Shown: positions 1-8,881, numbered from the stretch's first letter. The stretch: 64,000 nt of DNA from Paenibacillus silvestris (GCF_009882985.1 NZ_WTUZ01000015.1:15117-79116), one strand, 5' to 3'. Notes: a model not told the origin generated them from the letters alone. Numbers and translations are program-made.

Positions 1-1260
1 GATTTTAGCAAAACGGAAATTCAACCTGGCGATGATGAGCCTAAGTTTTTCTCCTTTGAAACTAAATCAGGTTCTCCTAATGAACAGCTGCCTTGTTGGT
101 TAACGTATACATCTGAAGAAACGCATAATATTATTAGCTCTAATCTGCACCGTGCTCCAATGTTTTCAGGGGCGATCGAAGGTACTGGGCCAAGATATTG
201 CCCATCTATTGAAGATAAAATCGTTCGTTTTGCAGATAAGCCTAAACACCAAATTTTCCTCGAGCCGGAAGGCCGTAATACATCCGAGTACTATGTACAA
301 GGTTTATCTACAAGTATGCCGGAGGATGTACAATTAGGTATTCTGCGCTCAATTCCTGGTCTTGAAAAAGTAGAAATGATGCGTACAGGTTATGCCATTG
401 AGTATGATGCGGTTGTTCCTACACAATTGAAGCCATCTTTGGAGACGAAGCTTGTTAACGGGTTGTTTACGGCTGGACAAATTAACGGCACCTCTGGATA
501 TGAGGAAGCAGCTGGCCAGGGTGTTATGGCTGGGATTAACGCGGCTCGTAAGGTTCAAGGCAAAGAAGCGGTTGTTTTGGATCGGTCTGAAGGATATATC
601 GGTGTTCTTATTGATGATCTAGTAACTAAAGGGACGAATGAACCATATCGTCTATTAACGTCTCGTGCTGAATATCGTTTATTGCTTCGCCATGATAATG
701 CGGACCTACGTCTAACGCCAATTGGTCACGATATTGGGTTAATTTCCGAGGAGCGTTACGAAACGTTTTTGAAGAAGAAAGCTTTAGTGGACCAAGAAAT
801 TGAACGTCTGAATACGGATAAAATTAGACCCGAACCGCATGTTCAACAGCTTCTGGAAAGCTTGAACAGTGTGATTTTGAATAATTCGGTCCCAGCGATT
901 GGACTTCTTCGTCGCCCTGAAATTGAGTATAAGCACATTGAGCAAATGTCGCCTTCACCACTCGAGCTGGATGATGAAATGAAGGAACAGGTTGAGATTC
1001 AAGTAAAATATGCGGGTTACATTGAGAAACAAAGTAATCAAGTAGAGCGTTTGCGTAAAATGGAAAAGAAAAAGATTCCGGATGACATTGAATATAGCGA
1101 AATTCATGGGATTGCAACGGAAGCTAAGCAAAAGCTTGCTAAAATCCGTCCGATCTCGATTGGTCAAGCATCACGTATCGCGGGTGTTACACCATCCGAT
1201 ATTTCTATCCTTCTTGTTTATTTGGAACACTATAACAGAGTCACGGCGGCTAGAGGGTAA
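1..1260 (+). CDS. mnmG: MnmG (GidA), tRNA uridine-5-carboxymethylaminomethyl modification enzyme, 5'-truncated by window
   Basis: This is the C-terminal 419 residues of the FAD protein that works with MnmE to modify the wobble uridine of certain tRNAs. The reading frame is open from base 1, so the N-terminal FAD-binding half lies outside the window. Visible family landmarks are the segment [17 protein letters not shown], the stretch [21 protein letters not shown] that closes the FAD domain, and the helical C-terminal tail with [19 protein letters not shown]. It is followed after three bases by rsmG, the usual gidA-gidB arrangement near the chromosome origin in Bacilli. Identification is very secure; only the 5' boundary is missing. 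Confidence 0.98.
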   Translation, partial: DFSKTEIQPGDDEPKFFSFETKSGSPNEQLPCWLTYTSEETHNIISSNLHRAPMFSGAIEGTGPRYCPSIEDKIVRFADKPKHQIFLEPEGRNTSEYYVQGLSTSMPEDVQLGILRSIPGLEKVEMMRTGYAIEYDAVVPTQLKPSLETKLVNGLFTAGQINGTSGYEEAAGQGVMAGINAARKVQGKEAVVLDRSEGYIGVLIDDLVTKGTNEPYRLLTSRAEYRLLLRHDNADLRLTPIGHDIGLISEERYETFLKKKALVDQEIERLNTDKIRPEPHVQQLLESLNSVILNNSVPAIGLLRRPEIEYKHIEQMSPSPLELDDEMKEQVEIQVKYAGYIEKQSNQVERLRKMEKKKIPDDIEYSEIHGIATEAKQKLAKIRPISIGQASRIAGVTPSDISILLVYLEHYNRVTAARG

Positions 1261-1263
1261 CAT

Positions 1264-1992
1264 ATGGATGCTATTCAACAACAATTTGTTCAGCTTTTAG
1301 AAGAAAAACAGATAACTCTTTCAACTCTACAATTGGAACAATTCGAGTTGTATTTTAAGACACTTGTAGAGTGGAATGAGAAAATGAATTTAACAGGTAT
1401 TACAGAGAGAGAGCAGGTATACGTAAAACATTTCTATGACTCTCTTTCTGTTTCTTTCAATTACGATATGAGCAATGTCTCTACGATTGCAGACATTGGC
1501 TCAGGTGCGGGGTTTCCAAGTATCCCTTTGAAAATTGCTTTTCCTCACTTGAAAGTTACGATCATTGATTCTCTTAATAAACGTATCTTATTTTTAAAAG
1601 AACTTGTTTCACAACTATGTTTAACGGATACAGAATGTGTTCATGGTAGGGCAGAGGATATTGCTAGATTACCTAAATACCGTGATCAATTTGACCTCGT
1701 TACAGCTAGAGCTGTTGCAAGACTTCAAGTGTTGAATGAGTTTTGTCTTCCTTTTGCGAAGAAGGATGGCACGTTCATTGCCATGAAAGGTTCAGAGATT
1801 GAAGAGGAACTTAGCGAGTCATCATATAGTTTATCTGAACTGAAGGGGAAAGTTGTTAAAGTTCTTAAGATGCAGCTACCAATAGAGGAGTCGTTGAGGC
1901 ATTTTGTAGAAATTCAAAAGCTCGCTGCAACACCGGCTAAATATCCTAGAAAAGCTGGAATTCCGCTGAAAGAGCCGCTAGTAAAGCATTAA
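1264..1992 (+). CDS. rsmG: RsmG (GidB), 16S rRNA m7G527 methyltransferase
   Basis: The 242-residue product has the size and sequence of RsmG, which uses S-adenosylmethionine to methylate G527 (E. coli numbering) of 16S rRNA. The SAM-binding motif ADIGSGAGFPSIPLKI sits around residues 77-92, and the N-terminal EWNEKMNLTGIT segment is typical of the family. The start ATG is three bases after the mnmG stop, with AGAGGG at the end of mnmG as a plausible ribosome site, so the two are probably co-transcribed. In this family loss of function gives low-level streptomycin resistance; nothing here suggests it is inactive. Confidence 0.97.
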   Translation: MDAIQQQFVQLLEEKQITLSTLQLEQFELYFKTLVEWNEKMNLTGITEREQVYVKHFYDSLSVSFNYDMSNVSTIADIGSGAGFPSIPLKIAFPHLKVTIIDSLNKRILFLKELVSQLCLTDTECVHGRAEDIARLPKYRDQFDLVTARAVARLQVLNEFCLPFAKKDGTFIAMKGSEIEEELSESSYSLSELKGKVVKVLKMQLPIEESLRHFVEIQKLAATPAKYPRKAGIPLKEPLVKH

Positions 1993-1995
1993 GAA

Positions 1996-2011
1996 TGTTC
2001 CACGTGAAACA
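1996..2011. promoter_or_regulatory. parS centromere site
   Basis: TGTTCCACGTGAAACA matches the Bacillus parS consensus TGTTNCACGTGAAACA at every position. It lies four bases after the rsmG stop, upstream of noc and the soj-spo0J pair encoding the partition proteins that bind and spread from such sites. Two further copies are at 4486 and 8862. Confidence 0.95.
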
Positions 2012-2236
2012 TTATTCATTTAAGTTTCACAATTGCTATAAGCAGGAAATCTAGCCTCGATGAAGAATATATAATAGTAAGAATCTATTCTATTTGTAGT
2101 GAGTTTATGTGATTGCACTTGTCATACTTCGCCGTATATTTGACAAGCGTTTTCGTTCTGTAGGACGAAGAGGTCGTCTATCTTTGGATCGTAATGGTCG
2201 CTTAAACTACGGGAAGAGTTGGTGGTAGGGTTTCCT

Positions 2237-3055
2237 ATGAAAGAACAAATTTCAAAGCTATTTGGACTTGCTGATCGTTCGTCGACGGATGAGGTCAAAA
2301 ACATACCAGTTAATACTATTATTCCAAGTCCATATCAACCTAGAACCTTATTTGATGATGATCGTATTGATGAATTGTGCCAAACGATTCGAACGCATGG
2401 TGTCATTCAGCCAATCGTTGTCAGAGTCAAAAACAATACATTCGAGCTCATTGCCGGAGAACGACGGTTAAGAGCGGTTAAGAAGCTAGGTCTTGATACA
2501 ATCCCTGCAATCGTGAGAGATTTCAATGATTCTCAAGCTGCATCCATTGCTCTTATTGAGAATCTACAGCGTGAAGGATTGACAGCTATCGAAGAAGCTG
2601 CTGCTTACCAACAGTTGATTGAGATGCACGATTTGACGCAAGAGAGTCTAGCTCAACGTCTAGGCAAGAGCCAGTCAACGATTGCGAATAAGATCCGCTT
2701 ATTAAATCTAAGTGAACCGGTTAAGATGGCATTGATGGAGCGGAAGATCACTGAACGTCACGCCAGAGCTTTGCTTTCTTTGGATCAAGAAGAGATGCAA
2801 GTGAAGATTCTTGATGAGGTCATTGCCAAAGAGCTGAACGTTAAGCAAACAGAGATTAAGATTAACTTTTTAAAGGAAGCAACCAAGATTAAAAAGTCAC
2901 GTCGTGTATCTTTCTCCAAAGATGTTCGATTAGCTTTAAACACCATTCGCCAATCCGTTGAAATGGTTACAAGTTCAGGTTTGAATATTAACACGTCTGA
3001 GAAGGATCATGAAGATCACTACGAAATTATAATTAAGATTCCTAAAAATAAATGA
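2237..3055 (+). CDS. noc: Noc, nucleoid occlusion ParB-family protein
   Basis: The product resembles B. subtilis Noc, a ParB paralogue that binds its own DNA sites, associates with the membrane and prevents Z-ring assembly over the nucleoid. I choose ATG 2237 (272 residues) because the sequence from there, [15 protein letters not shown], aligns with the Noc N-terminus, a short amphipathic membrane-targeting helix; a TTG at 2219 is in frame but has poor spacing. The ParB/Srx-like domain includes [10 protein letters not shown] and [14 protein letters not shown], where Spo0J has GERRFRA. A helix-turn-helix follows at [19 protein letters not shown] strong terminator after the gene separates it from soj. 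Confidence 0.95.
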   Translation: MKEQISKLFGLADRSSTDEVKNIPVNTIIPSPYQPRTLFDDDRIDELCQTIRTHGVIQPIVVRVKNNTFELIAGERRLRAVKKLGLDTIPAIVRDFNDSQAASIALIENLQREGLTAIEEAAAYQQLIEMHDLTQESLAQRLGKSQSTIANKIRLLNLSEPVKMALMERKITERHARALLSLDQEEMQVKILDEVIAKELNVKQTEIKINFLKEATKIKKSRRVSFSKDVRLALNTIRQSVEMVTSSGLNINTSEKDHEDHYEIIIKIPKNK

Positions 3056-3072
3056 GCATTTATTGCTACCTT

Positions 3073-3094
3073 AAACGGCGCAAGCCGTTTTTTT
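3073..3094 (+). terminator. Rho-independent terminator after noc
   Basis: A perfect stem AAACGGC / GCCGTTT with a GCAA tetraloop is followed by a T run. It lies 18 bases after the noc stop and separates noc from the soj-spo0J operon. Confidence 0.93.
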
Positions 3095-3212
3095 GCATCT
3101 TATGAGATAAAACTATCAAATATAGATAAGGTAACTGGATGATAGATATGTTAAGATAGATATACTGCTTTAGTAGGGCATTTGGAACATAAGCGATTGA
3201 GGTGAAATGGTT

Positions 3213-3971
3213 TTGTCTAAAATTATAGCAATAACGAATCAGAAGGGTGGCGTCGGCAAGACGACGACTTCTGTGAATTTGGGTGCTTCCTTAGCTTCAC
3301 TAGGGAAGAGAGTGCTTCTAGTTGACATCGATCCACAGGGGAATACGACTAGTGGTATCGGAATTAACAAGGCTGATGTCGTGAATTGCATCTATGATGT
3401 GCTTATTAACGATGTTCACCCCAAAGATGCAACAGTGGATACGAACGTTCCAAATCTTAAAATTGTACCTGCGACAATTCAACTAGCAGGAGCTGAGATT
3501 GAACTTGTTCCAACAATCTCAAGGGAAGTACGTTTGAAGAAGTCTTTGCAACTTGTTAAACATATGTATGATTATATCCTTATTGATTGTCCTCCATCCT
3601 TAGGTCTTCTTACGATTAATTCTTTGACTGCTGCAGATTCTGTCATTATTCCAATTCAATGTGAATACTATGCGCTTGAAGGATTAAGCCAGCTGCTTAA
3701 TACAGTTCGTTTGGTCCAAAAGCATCTTAATACAGGGCTTCAAATTGAAGGTGTTTTATTAACGATGTTTGATGCTAGAACGAACCTCGGCATTCAAGTT
3801 ATTGAGGAAGTTAAGAAATACTTCCAGACAAAAGTATATCAAACGATTATCCCGCGGAATGTTCGCTTAAGCGAAGCTCCCAGTCATGGACAATCGATTA
3901 TTACTTATGATCCTAGATCAAAAGGCGCGGAAGTGTATTTAGAGCTTGCGAAGGAAGTGATCTCGATATGA
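3213..3971 (+). CDS. soj: Soj (ParA), chromosome partition ATPase
   Basis: This is a ParA/MinD-type ATPase of 252 residues with the deviant Walker A motif KGGVGKTTT near residue 12, Walker B IDCPPSLGLL near 120, and the family segment RNVRLSEAPSHG near 220. With Spo0J it helps organise the origin and regulates DnaA. I prefer TTG 3213 as the start because GAGGTG at 3199-3204 is then eight bases away and the protein begins MSKIIAITNQ like other Soj proteins. An in-frame ATG at 3207 is only two bases from that site. The stop overlaps the spo0J start by four bases, indicating translational coupling. Confidence 0.96.
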   Translation: MSKIIAITNQKGGVGKTTTSVNLGASLASLGKRVLLVDIDPQGNTTSGIGINKADVVNCIYDVLINDVHPKDATVDTNVPNLKIVPATIQLAGAEIELVPTISREVRLKKSLQLVKHMYDYILIDCPPSLGLLTINSLTAADSVIIPIQCEYYALEGLSQLLNTVRLVQKHLNTGLQIEGVLLTMFDARTNLGIQVIEEVKKYFQTKVYQTIIPRNVRLSEAPSHGQSIITYDPRSKGAEVYLELAKEVISI

Positions 3972-4840
3972 CCAAAGGCCTAAACAAAGGTTTAGGTAAA
4001 GGGCTGGATGCTTTAATAACATCACTACATATTGATGAAAGCGATAAAGTTGTTCAGATCCCTTTAGCGCAATTGAGAGCTAACCCGTATCAACCTAGAA
4101 AGCATTTTAACGAAGATAGTATAAAAGAGTTAGCCGATTCGATTAGAGAACATGGTGTCATTCAACCTATTATCGTTCGTAAAGTACTTAAAGGGTATGA
4201 AATCATTGCCGGTGAGCGAAGATTCCGAGCTTCTCAGGTTACGGGAATTGCAACGATTCCAGCAGTCGAAAGAAACTTCACAGACCAACAGGTCATGGAA
4301 ATCGCTTTGATCGAGAATGTTCAGCGTGAGGATCTCAACGCAATGGAGATTGCTTTTGCCTATCAGGGAATTATTGATCAGTTCTCGTTAACGCAAGAAG
4401 AGTTATCTGCAAAGGTCGGAAAGAGCCGTTCACACATCGCAAACTTCCTTAGACTTCTTCAATTGCCAGAAGCAATCAAACAATATGTTTCACGTGGAAC
4501 ATTATCCATGGGTCACGCAAGAGCGATTGTTGGTGTCAAAGACGACAAGATTAAGAAAGAGCTTGCTGAAACAACCATTAGTAAACAATGGAGTGTTCGT
4601 GAACTTGAAGAAGCAGTGAAAATGTTAGAAGAGCCCCAAGGTCAGGAAAAAGAAAAATCGAAGCAAAAGGAAAAGAATAGAGATCCCTACATTAACCAAG
4701 CTGAGGATCAATTAAGAGATATTTACCGGACAACGGTGAAAATCAAGAGTCAGCAGGATAAGGGCAAAATTGAACTTCTCTATTATTCAAAAGATGACTT
4801 GAATCGTCTGCTAGAATTGCTTCAAGGTAAAATCTCTTAA
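3968..4840 (+). CDS. spo0J: Spo0J (ParB), parS-binding partition protein
   Basis: The 290-residue ParB binds parS and slides as a CTP-dependent clamp that loads SMC and regulates Soj. Visible are the start TKGLNKGLGKGLDALI, the CTP-binding box HGVIQPIIVRK and IIAGERRFRASQ (residues 65-95), and the parS-reading helix-turn-helix around LSAKVGKSRSHIANFLRL (about 160). A charged linker precedes the C-terminal dimer domain. It overlaps soj by four bases, and its own coding sequence carries a perfect parS site. It is distinguished from the upstream paralogue noc by GERRFRA and by its pairing with soj. Confidence 0.97.
   Translation: MTKGLNKGLGKGLDALITSLHIDESDKVVQIPLAQLRANPYQPRKHFNEDSIKELADSIREHGVIQPIIVRKVLKGYEIIAGERRFRASQVTGIATIPAVERNFTDQQVMEIALIENVQREDLNAMEIAFAYQGIIDQFSLTQEELSAKVGKSRSHIANFLRLLQLPEAIKQYVSRGTLSMGHARAIVGVKDDKIKKELAETTISKQWSVRELEEAVKMLEEPQGQEKEKSKQKEKNRDPYINQAEDQLRDIYRTTVKIKSQQDKGKIELLYYSKDDLNRLLELLQGKIS
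4486..4501. promoter_or_regulatory. parS site inside spo0J
   Basis: TGTTTCACGTGGAACA is the exact reverse complement of TGTTCCACGTGAAACA, the sequence found at 1996. It is embedded in spo0J codons for a Val-Ser-Arg-Gly-Thr stretch. B. subtilis also has a parS in spo0J, so the position is conserved across genera. Confidence 0.95.
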
Positions 4841-4847
4841 AATTAGA

Positions 4848-4899
4848 TAGCATACCGATGGTTTTCTTTCGAGCAGAAAGATCAAACTAAGGTATGCTA
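4848..4899 (+). terminator. Long inverted repeat after spo0J, possible terminator
   Basis: TAGCATACC (4848-4856) pairs with GGTATGCTA (4891-4899). A second nested stem, CTTTC / GAAAG, lies in the loop. There is no long T run (ATATTTAT follows), so it may be a weak terminator or an mRNA processing or stability element between spo0J and the aminotransferase-fold gene. Confidence 0.55.
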
Positions 4900-4942
4900 T
4901 ATTTATGAGTGGAATTCCGAATCGGTAGGAGAGGGTGATACT

Positions 4943-6103
4943 ATGAAGGATGTCATGTATTTTGATCAAGCAGCTTCATCTTGGCCAAAGCCACCGGCAG
5001 TCATGGATGCGATGATGATTTGCATGCAAGATTATGCAGCTAACCCAGGGCGGGGAAGCCATCAGATGGCAGTGAAAGCAAGCCGTGTTTTGTTTGAAAC
5101 CAGGAAAAACTTAGCTCGCTTATTTGGGATTAAAAACCCGAATGATCTGTCATTTGCACTAAATACGACACATGCGCTGAACCAAGCAATCAAAGGATTT
5201 GTAAAACCTGGTGATCACGTTATCTGCACAAATATTGAACATAACTCCGTACGCAGACCATTGGAGCATTTGAAAGCTACGGCTGGAGTAGAACTTACCT
5301 ATATTCGTAACGATGAAGAGGGAAATATTCAACTCGAGGATTTCAAAAAGGCATTACAAACTAATACATCACTCGTTGTTGTCAATCATAGTTCTAACTT
5401 ATTAGGAACCATTATGCCGATTGCTGAGATCGGTGAGATATGCCGTGCACATGGGGCTAAGCTGCTTGTAGACGCAGCTCAGAGCGCTGGTATACTCCCC
5501 ATTCACGTAGGAGGTATGCATATTGATATGTTGGCGTTCCCGGGCCACAAGGGGCTCCTAGGGCCTCAAGGAACAGGTGGGCTATACATCCATCCTGATA
5601 TTGATTTGGAGCCGTTTATGCACGGTGGAACAGGTAGTCAATCAGAGGCAATTCATCAACCAACGGTAAGGCCTGATCGTTATGAAGCAGGAACCCAAAA
5701 CACGGTAGGGATTGCTGGGTTAAACGAAGGCGTAAAATTCGTCATGGCGGAAACGATTGAGAAGATCCACGCAAAAGAGTGGCGTCAAACGCAAATGCTG
5801 ATGGAAGGGTTACTGGGAATTGAAGGGGTCACGATTCTTGGGCCAGCTCTTGGACAAAATAAAACAGGGATTGTTTCCTTTAATATCAATAACGCGGATT
5901 CATCGGAAGTCGCATTTATCTTGGATCAATCTTTTCAAATCGCTGTACGATCCGGCTATCATTGTACGCCGCTTGCCCATGAATCGGCAGGCACTTTAGC
6001 CAAGGGAGCAGTAAGATCAAGTATAGGTTATTTTACAACGGATGAAGAAGTGGATGCTCTTATTTATGCCGTGAAAGAGATCCAATCGCAGTATGCTAAG
6101 TAG
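4943..6103 (+). CDS. Cysteine desulfurase-like class V aminotransferase
   Basis: The 386-residue protein has the fold of PLP-dependent cysteine desulfurases, which release sulfur from cysteine as an enzyme persulfide. The PLP lysine is in FPGHKGLLGPQGTGGL (about residue 205), the PLP-contact segment VDAAQSAG is near 176, and the candidate catalytic cysteine is in RSGYHCTPLAH near 340. AGAGGG precedes the ATG. Its place downstream of spo0J is common in Paenibacillus-type genomes, as I recall, but the specific sulfur acceptor is unknown. It is not in a suf or isc cluster, so it might serve tRNA thiolation or cofactor synthesis; that part is inference. Selenocysteine lyase activity is an alternative. 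Confidence 0.9.
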   Translation: MKDVMYFDQAASSWPKPPAVMDAMMICMQDYAANPGRGSHQMAVKASRVLFETRKNLARLFGIKNPNDLSFALNTTHALNQAIKGFVKPGDHVICTNIEHNSVRRPLEHLKATAGVELTYIRNDEEGNIQLEDFKKALQTNTSLVVVNHSSNLLGTIMPIAEIGEICRAHGAKLLVDAAQSAGILPIHVGGMHIDMLAFPGHKGLLGPQGTGGLYIHPDIDLEPFMHGGTGSQSEAIHQPTVRPDRYEAGTQNTVGIAGLNEGVKFVMAETIEKIHAKEWRQTQMLMEGLLGIEGVTILGPALGQNKTGIVSFNINNADSSEVAFILDQSFQIAVRSGYHCTPLAHESAGTLAKGAVRSSIGYFTTDEEVDALIYAVKEIQSQYAK

Positions 6104-6118
6104 AAAGAGGGATCAACC

Positions 6119-6610
6119 ATGGGGGAACTGTTCGGACTGAATGGCAATCTTGTCGTATTAGCTATTCTGGCATTAATCGTAGTTTTGTTTATTTTCGTTA
6201 TCATTCTTTCGGTTAAATTATCATCTTTGCGTAAACGATACACACAAATGATGAATGGAACAAGGTCAGATAATATGGAGCAACTCCTTATTGACATGCA
6301 GGAAGCAATCAACGGGCAAAAGGCCGAGTCAGCAATGACGTCAGCCCAGGTTGATACAATTCGCCAATCCTTAACAAAGATGAAGTCCAAAGTAGCGATT
6401 CACCGATATAACGCCTTCAATGATGGAGGCAGTAACCTGAGCTTCACGATTGCCATATTGGATGATTTCCAAGATGGTGTGGTTTTAACTGGAATACATA
6501 GCAGAGAGCAAATGTACTTGTATGCGAAACCGATTCAAAATGGACAATCTACCTACACGTTAAGTCCAGAAGAGAAAGAGGCTATTAATCAATCTGTAAA
6601 GCCGTCTTAG
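6119..6610 (+). CDS. DUF4446-family membrane-anchored protein
   Basis: A 163-residue protein with one N-terminal transmembrane helix (about residues 9-31, LVVLAILALIVVLFIFVIIL), then a predicted helical region and a compact C-terminal domain with HRYNAFNDGGSNLSFTIAILDDFQDGVVLTGIHSR. That last segment is the hallmark of DUF4446, found next to parB in many Firmicutes. The function is not known to me. The gene follows the desulfurase after 15 bases with a good AGAGGG ribosome site and probably belongs to that transcript. Its 3' end overlaps the convergent yyaC gene by 26 bases. Confidence 0.85.
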   Translation: MGELFGLNGNLVVLAILALIVVLFIFVIILSVKLSSLRKRYTQMMNGTRSDNMEQLLIDMQEAINGQKAESAMTSAQVDTIRQSLTKMKSKVAIHRYNAFNDGGSNLSFTIAILDDFQDGVVLTGIHSREQMYLYAKPIQNGQSTYTLSPEEKEAINQSVKPS

Positions 6611-7208
6611 CACTTGGCGTGTAAGCCTGCGTTCGACGTAAAGCAGAGTGGAGTGCATCCCCAATAACGTTAGCCATGTTCATAACGAGGCTGAGTCGTG
6701 TATTTTGCAGAACGAAATATTCCATGAATCCGCCAACGTTGACGATCCCAGTCACATGAATATTGCCAACGGGAGGTAAATCTTTGTTAACGCCAGCACC
6801 TGGCTTAAGCGGGCCATCAGCCACTTGAATACACCCGACGCTGGATACTTGGCCCAAACAAGCATCTACGGCAACGATGAAAGGGTTATCGAATTGTCGT
6901 TGAATTTTATCAACAGTTTCAGATAAGTTCATGGCATGGACAGGTTCATCTAATGTACCGAATAAGTGGAGGTTACGAAGATTGGTCGTACGGTTCAAAT
7001 GAGAGCCAACTAACGGACCAAGGGAATCTCCTGTAGAACGGTCAGTTCCTACACAGATGACAACGATAGGTTGATAGTTTGGTAGCTTGCTGAAAATGGA
7101 TTGTAAATGCTTAGAGAGAAGAAAAGGGGTATCGGCGTCTGTGTGCTGAATTTTGAGTGGGGTCAGTTCCGTGTCTTTCATTCCGTCGAAACCAATTTGG
7201 AATTTCAT
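6585..7208 (-). CDS. yyaC: YyaC-like spore protein, Gpr-type protease fold
   Basis: The 207-residue product matches the YyaC family of spore-forming Bacilli, distantly related to the germination protease Gpr and expressed during sporulation in B. subtilis. Typical segments are VVICVGTDRSTGDSLGPLVG (about residues 50-69), FIVAVDACLG and PLKPGAGVNKDLPPVG. I use the ATG at 7208, whose upstream sequence TGGAGGG lies five bases away, rather than an upstream in-frame start at 7265. The gene runs against its neighbours and its last 26 bases overlap the 3' end of the DUF4446 gene, so the transcripts are antisense there. Presence supports a sporulating host. Confidence 0.88.
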   Translation of the reverse strand: MKFQIGFDGMKDTELTPLKIQHTDADTPFLLSKHLQSIFSKLPNYQPIVVICVGTDRSTGDSLGPLVGSHLNRTTNLRNLHLFGTLDEPVHAMNLSETVDKIQRQFDNPFIVAVDACLGQVSSVGCIQVADGPLKPGAGVNKDLPPVGNIHVTGIVNVGGFMEYFVLQNTRLSLVMNMANVIGDALHSALRRTQAYTPSAKTALQID

Positions 7209-7292
7209 CATATCCCTCCAAAGTACTTCTTCTTTTTTTACTAGTATATGGATAGATAGAGACATTTATACGTAGGAGAGGAGGGATTTTCC

Positions 7293-7544
7293 TTGAATAT
7301 TTCCGTTATGTTGTTAGCGTTCGATTCTACGCAGCAAGCCCTGCGCGCCGAAATGTTGCTAGAGTATGCGGATATAGAAATCGACATCAGACCTACTCCG
7401 AAAGAAATTACAGCTGGCTGTGCCCTTTCTATTGAATTCCCAGGAGAAAATCTAGTACAAGTTCAAGAGATTATTGAATCAGAGAACGTAGAAATTAGAG
7501 GCATCTATTTTAAAAAAGAAGATAAATATGTTACCATGGAATGA
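7293..7544 (+). CDS. DUF3343 small protein
   Basis: An 83-residue protein starting at TTG 7293 behind a strong GGAGAGGAGGGA ribosome site. The pattern (a beta-alpha-beta start MLLAFDSTQQALRAEMLLE, then TPKEITAGCALSIEF) is that of DUF3343. Members are described as putative selenium- or sulfur-carrier-like proteins and keep a cysteine after Ala-Gly, here Cys near residue 45. It shares a transcript with the mechanosensitive channel gene 19 bases downstream. A link to the upstream cysteine desulfurase-like enzyme is possible but is inference. Confidence 0.8.
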   Translation: MNISVMLLAFDSTQQALRAEMLLEYADIEIDIRPTPKEITAGCALSIEFPGENLVQVQEIIESENVEIRGIYFKKEDKYVTME

Positions 7545-7563
7545 AAAAAAGGAGGTCTAAACC

Positions 7564-8403
7564 GTGGCCTTTATTACGAAGTATTTCACGGATTTGATGA
7601 ACTGGATTCGAGAACATCTATCGAAGCCTGAAATGCTAGCCTCACTATTTTGGATTATCGTAAAAATTATCCTTATTTATATTGTTGCTAGAATATGTAT
7701 CAAAATAGCAGATAAAACGATTGCTCATATGATAGCTGCTAGAGATAAGTCACCACTAAAATTTGATAGACGTAGAACGAATACGATAGGAAGCCTTATA
7801 CATAATTTAATAGCCTATACGGTGAATCTCATCTGTATTATGTTGATCCTTGGACAAGTAGGTTTAAATCTTGGGCCTTTGCTCGCTGGGGCAGGTGTGC
7901 TCGGACTAGCGATAGGTTTCGGAGCTCAGAGTTTGGTGAAAGATGTTATTACAGGTTTCTTCATCATTTTTGAGGATCAGTTTGGCGTCGGGGATGTCAT
8001 TCAAATTGATTCGTTCAAAGGGACTGTTGAAGAGATTGGTATTCGAGTCACTAGGCTCAAAAGTTGGACGGGCGAAGTTCATATCATTCCGAACGGAAAT
8101 ATTAAACAGGTTACCAATTTTTCTACGTACAATTCTCTGGCCGTTGTCGATGTGACGATTCCACATCACATGGATATTGATGATGCAACGCAAATTCTCA
8201 AAGAAACAGTCAAGCATGTGCAAGACCTTACAGAGGATATTGTGAAGGAGCCTGAGGTGCTTGGCGTTCAGGTTGTAGGTACGACGGACTTGAAAATTCG
8301 AATAATTGCAGAGTGCAAACCAACCCGACAATTTAATGTTACGAGACTTTTGAACATAGAAATTAAGAAGAGACTCGATAGTGTGCAAATTGAAACGATG
8401 TAG
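7564..8403 (+). CDS. Small-conductance mechanosensitive channel (MscS family)
   Basis: The 279-residue membrane protein starts at GTG 7564 behind AAAGGAGGT. It has three N-terminal hydrophobic helices. The third, pore-lining one contains the Gly/Ala-rich pattern LLAGAGVLGLAIGFGAQSLVKD (about residues 100-121), followed by the family beta domain GDVIQIDSFKGTVEEIGIRVTRLK and HIIPNGNIKQVTNFS. MscS channels open on membrane tension and release solutes after osmotic downshock. The length is typical of short MscS proteins (YkuT/YnaI-like core). It is co-directional with DUF3343 upstream and DUF951 downstream. Confidence 0.95.
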   Translation: MAFITKYFTDLMNWIREHLSKPEMLASLFWIIVKIILIYIVARICIKIADKTIAHMIAARDKSPLKFDRRRTNTIGSLIHNLIAYTVNLICIMLILGQVGLNLGPLLAGAGVLGLAIGFGAQSLVKDVITGFFIIFEDQFGVGDVIQIDSFKGTVEEIGIRVTRLKSWTGEVHIIPNGNIKQVTNFSTYNSLAVVDVTIPHHMDIDDATQILKETVKHVQDLTEDIVKEPEVLGVQVVGTTDLKIRIIAECKPTRQFNVTRLLNIEIKKRLDSVQIETM

Positions 8404-8425
8404 TTGAAAAGGCGGTTGCGGACGT

Positions 8426-8641
8426 ATGGAGAAAAAGCAGTATCAACTTGGCGATATTGTGCAAATGAAAAAGCCCCATCCGTGTGGCACCAATGAAATG
8501 GAAATCATACGGATGGGGATGGATATTAGAATTAAATGTGTGGGTTGTAAACACAGTGTTCTAGTACCAAGAACGAAGTTCGAAAGTAAGCTGAAAAAGG
8601 TGCTTCGATCGAACGCAGAGAACGAGGAAGAATCCTCATAA
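8426..8641 (+). CDS. DUF951 (YyzM-like) small protein
   Basis: A 71-residue protein of the DUF951 family, conserved at this place near the origin of Bacilli (YyzM in B. subtilis). Diagnostic residues are the start YQLGDIVQMKKPHPCG, the middle IRMGMDIRIKCVGC and the basic tail VPRTKFESKLKKV. The three conserved cysteines (about residues 20, 38 and 41) suggest a small metal-binding fold. The role is unknown. The gene follows mscS after 22 bases with a GGCGG-type ribosome site. Confidence 0.88.
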   Translation: MEKKQYQLGDIVQMKKPHPCGTNEMEIIRMGMDIRIKCVGCKHSVLVPRTKFESKLKKVLRSNAENEEESS

Positions 8642-8660
8642 AAATGATGGAGAAAAGCAC

Positions 8661-8689
8661 TTGCGAGAGTAAGGATTTTTTGATATACT
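8661..8689 (+). promoter_or_regulatory. Sigma-A promoter of the tRNA-Ser gene
   Basis: TTGCGA, a 17-base spacer and TATACT place a transcription start at about 8696, 14 bases before the tRNA. Both elements differ from consensus by one or two bases. Confidence 0.75.
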
Positions 8690-8709
8690 AAATCCTGTTC
8701 TCGCGTTTT

Positions 8710-8797
8710 GGAAAGGTACCCAAGAGGCCCAAGGGGGCTGACTCGAAATCAGCTAGGCGTCGCGAGGCGTGCGTGGGTTCGAATCCCACTCTTTCCG
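8710..8797 (+). tRNA. tRNA-Ser (CGA anticodon)
   Basis: The 88-nucleotide cloverleaf has acceptor GGAAAGG pairing with TCTTTCC (one G-U), anticodon stem GCTGA / TCAGC with loop CTCGAAA, giving anticodon CGA (reads UCG). It has a long variable arm (GGCGTCGCGAGGCGTGC region) typical of tRNA-Ser, and T arm GTGGG-TTCGAAT-CCCAC. CCA is not encoded. It lies between DUF951 and a parS site. Confidence 0.95.
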
Positions 8798-8828
8798 TAC
8801 AAGCTGTTAGCAGCTAAGGATTGAGAGT

Positions 8829-8854
8829 CTCCTGCATTTGCAGGAGGCTTTTTT
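8829..8854 (+). terminator. Terminator after tRNA-Ser
   Basis: Stem CTCCTGC / GCAGGAG with an ATTT loop is followed by GC and six T residues. It lies 31 bases past the tRNA. Confidence 0.92.
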
Positions 8855-8861
8855 ATTTGAA

Positions 8862-8877
8862 AGTTCCACGTGAAACA
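8862..8877. promoter_or_regulatory. parS site, one mismatch
   Basis: AGTTCCACGTGAAACA differs from the parS consensus only in the first base (A for T). It lies directly after the tRNA-Ser terminator in non-coding DNA. Confidence 0.88.
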
Positions 8878-8881
8878 TTTT

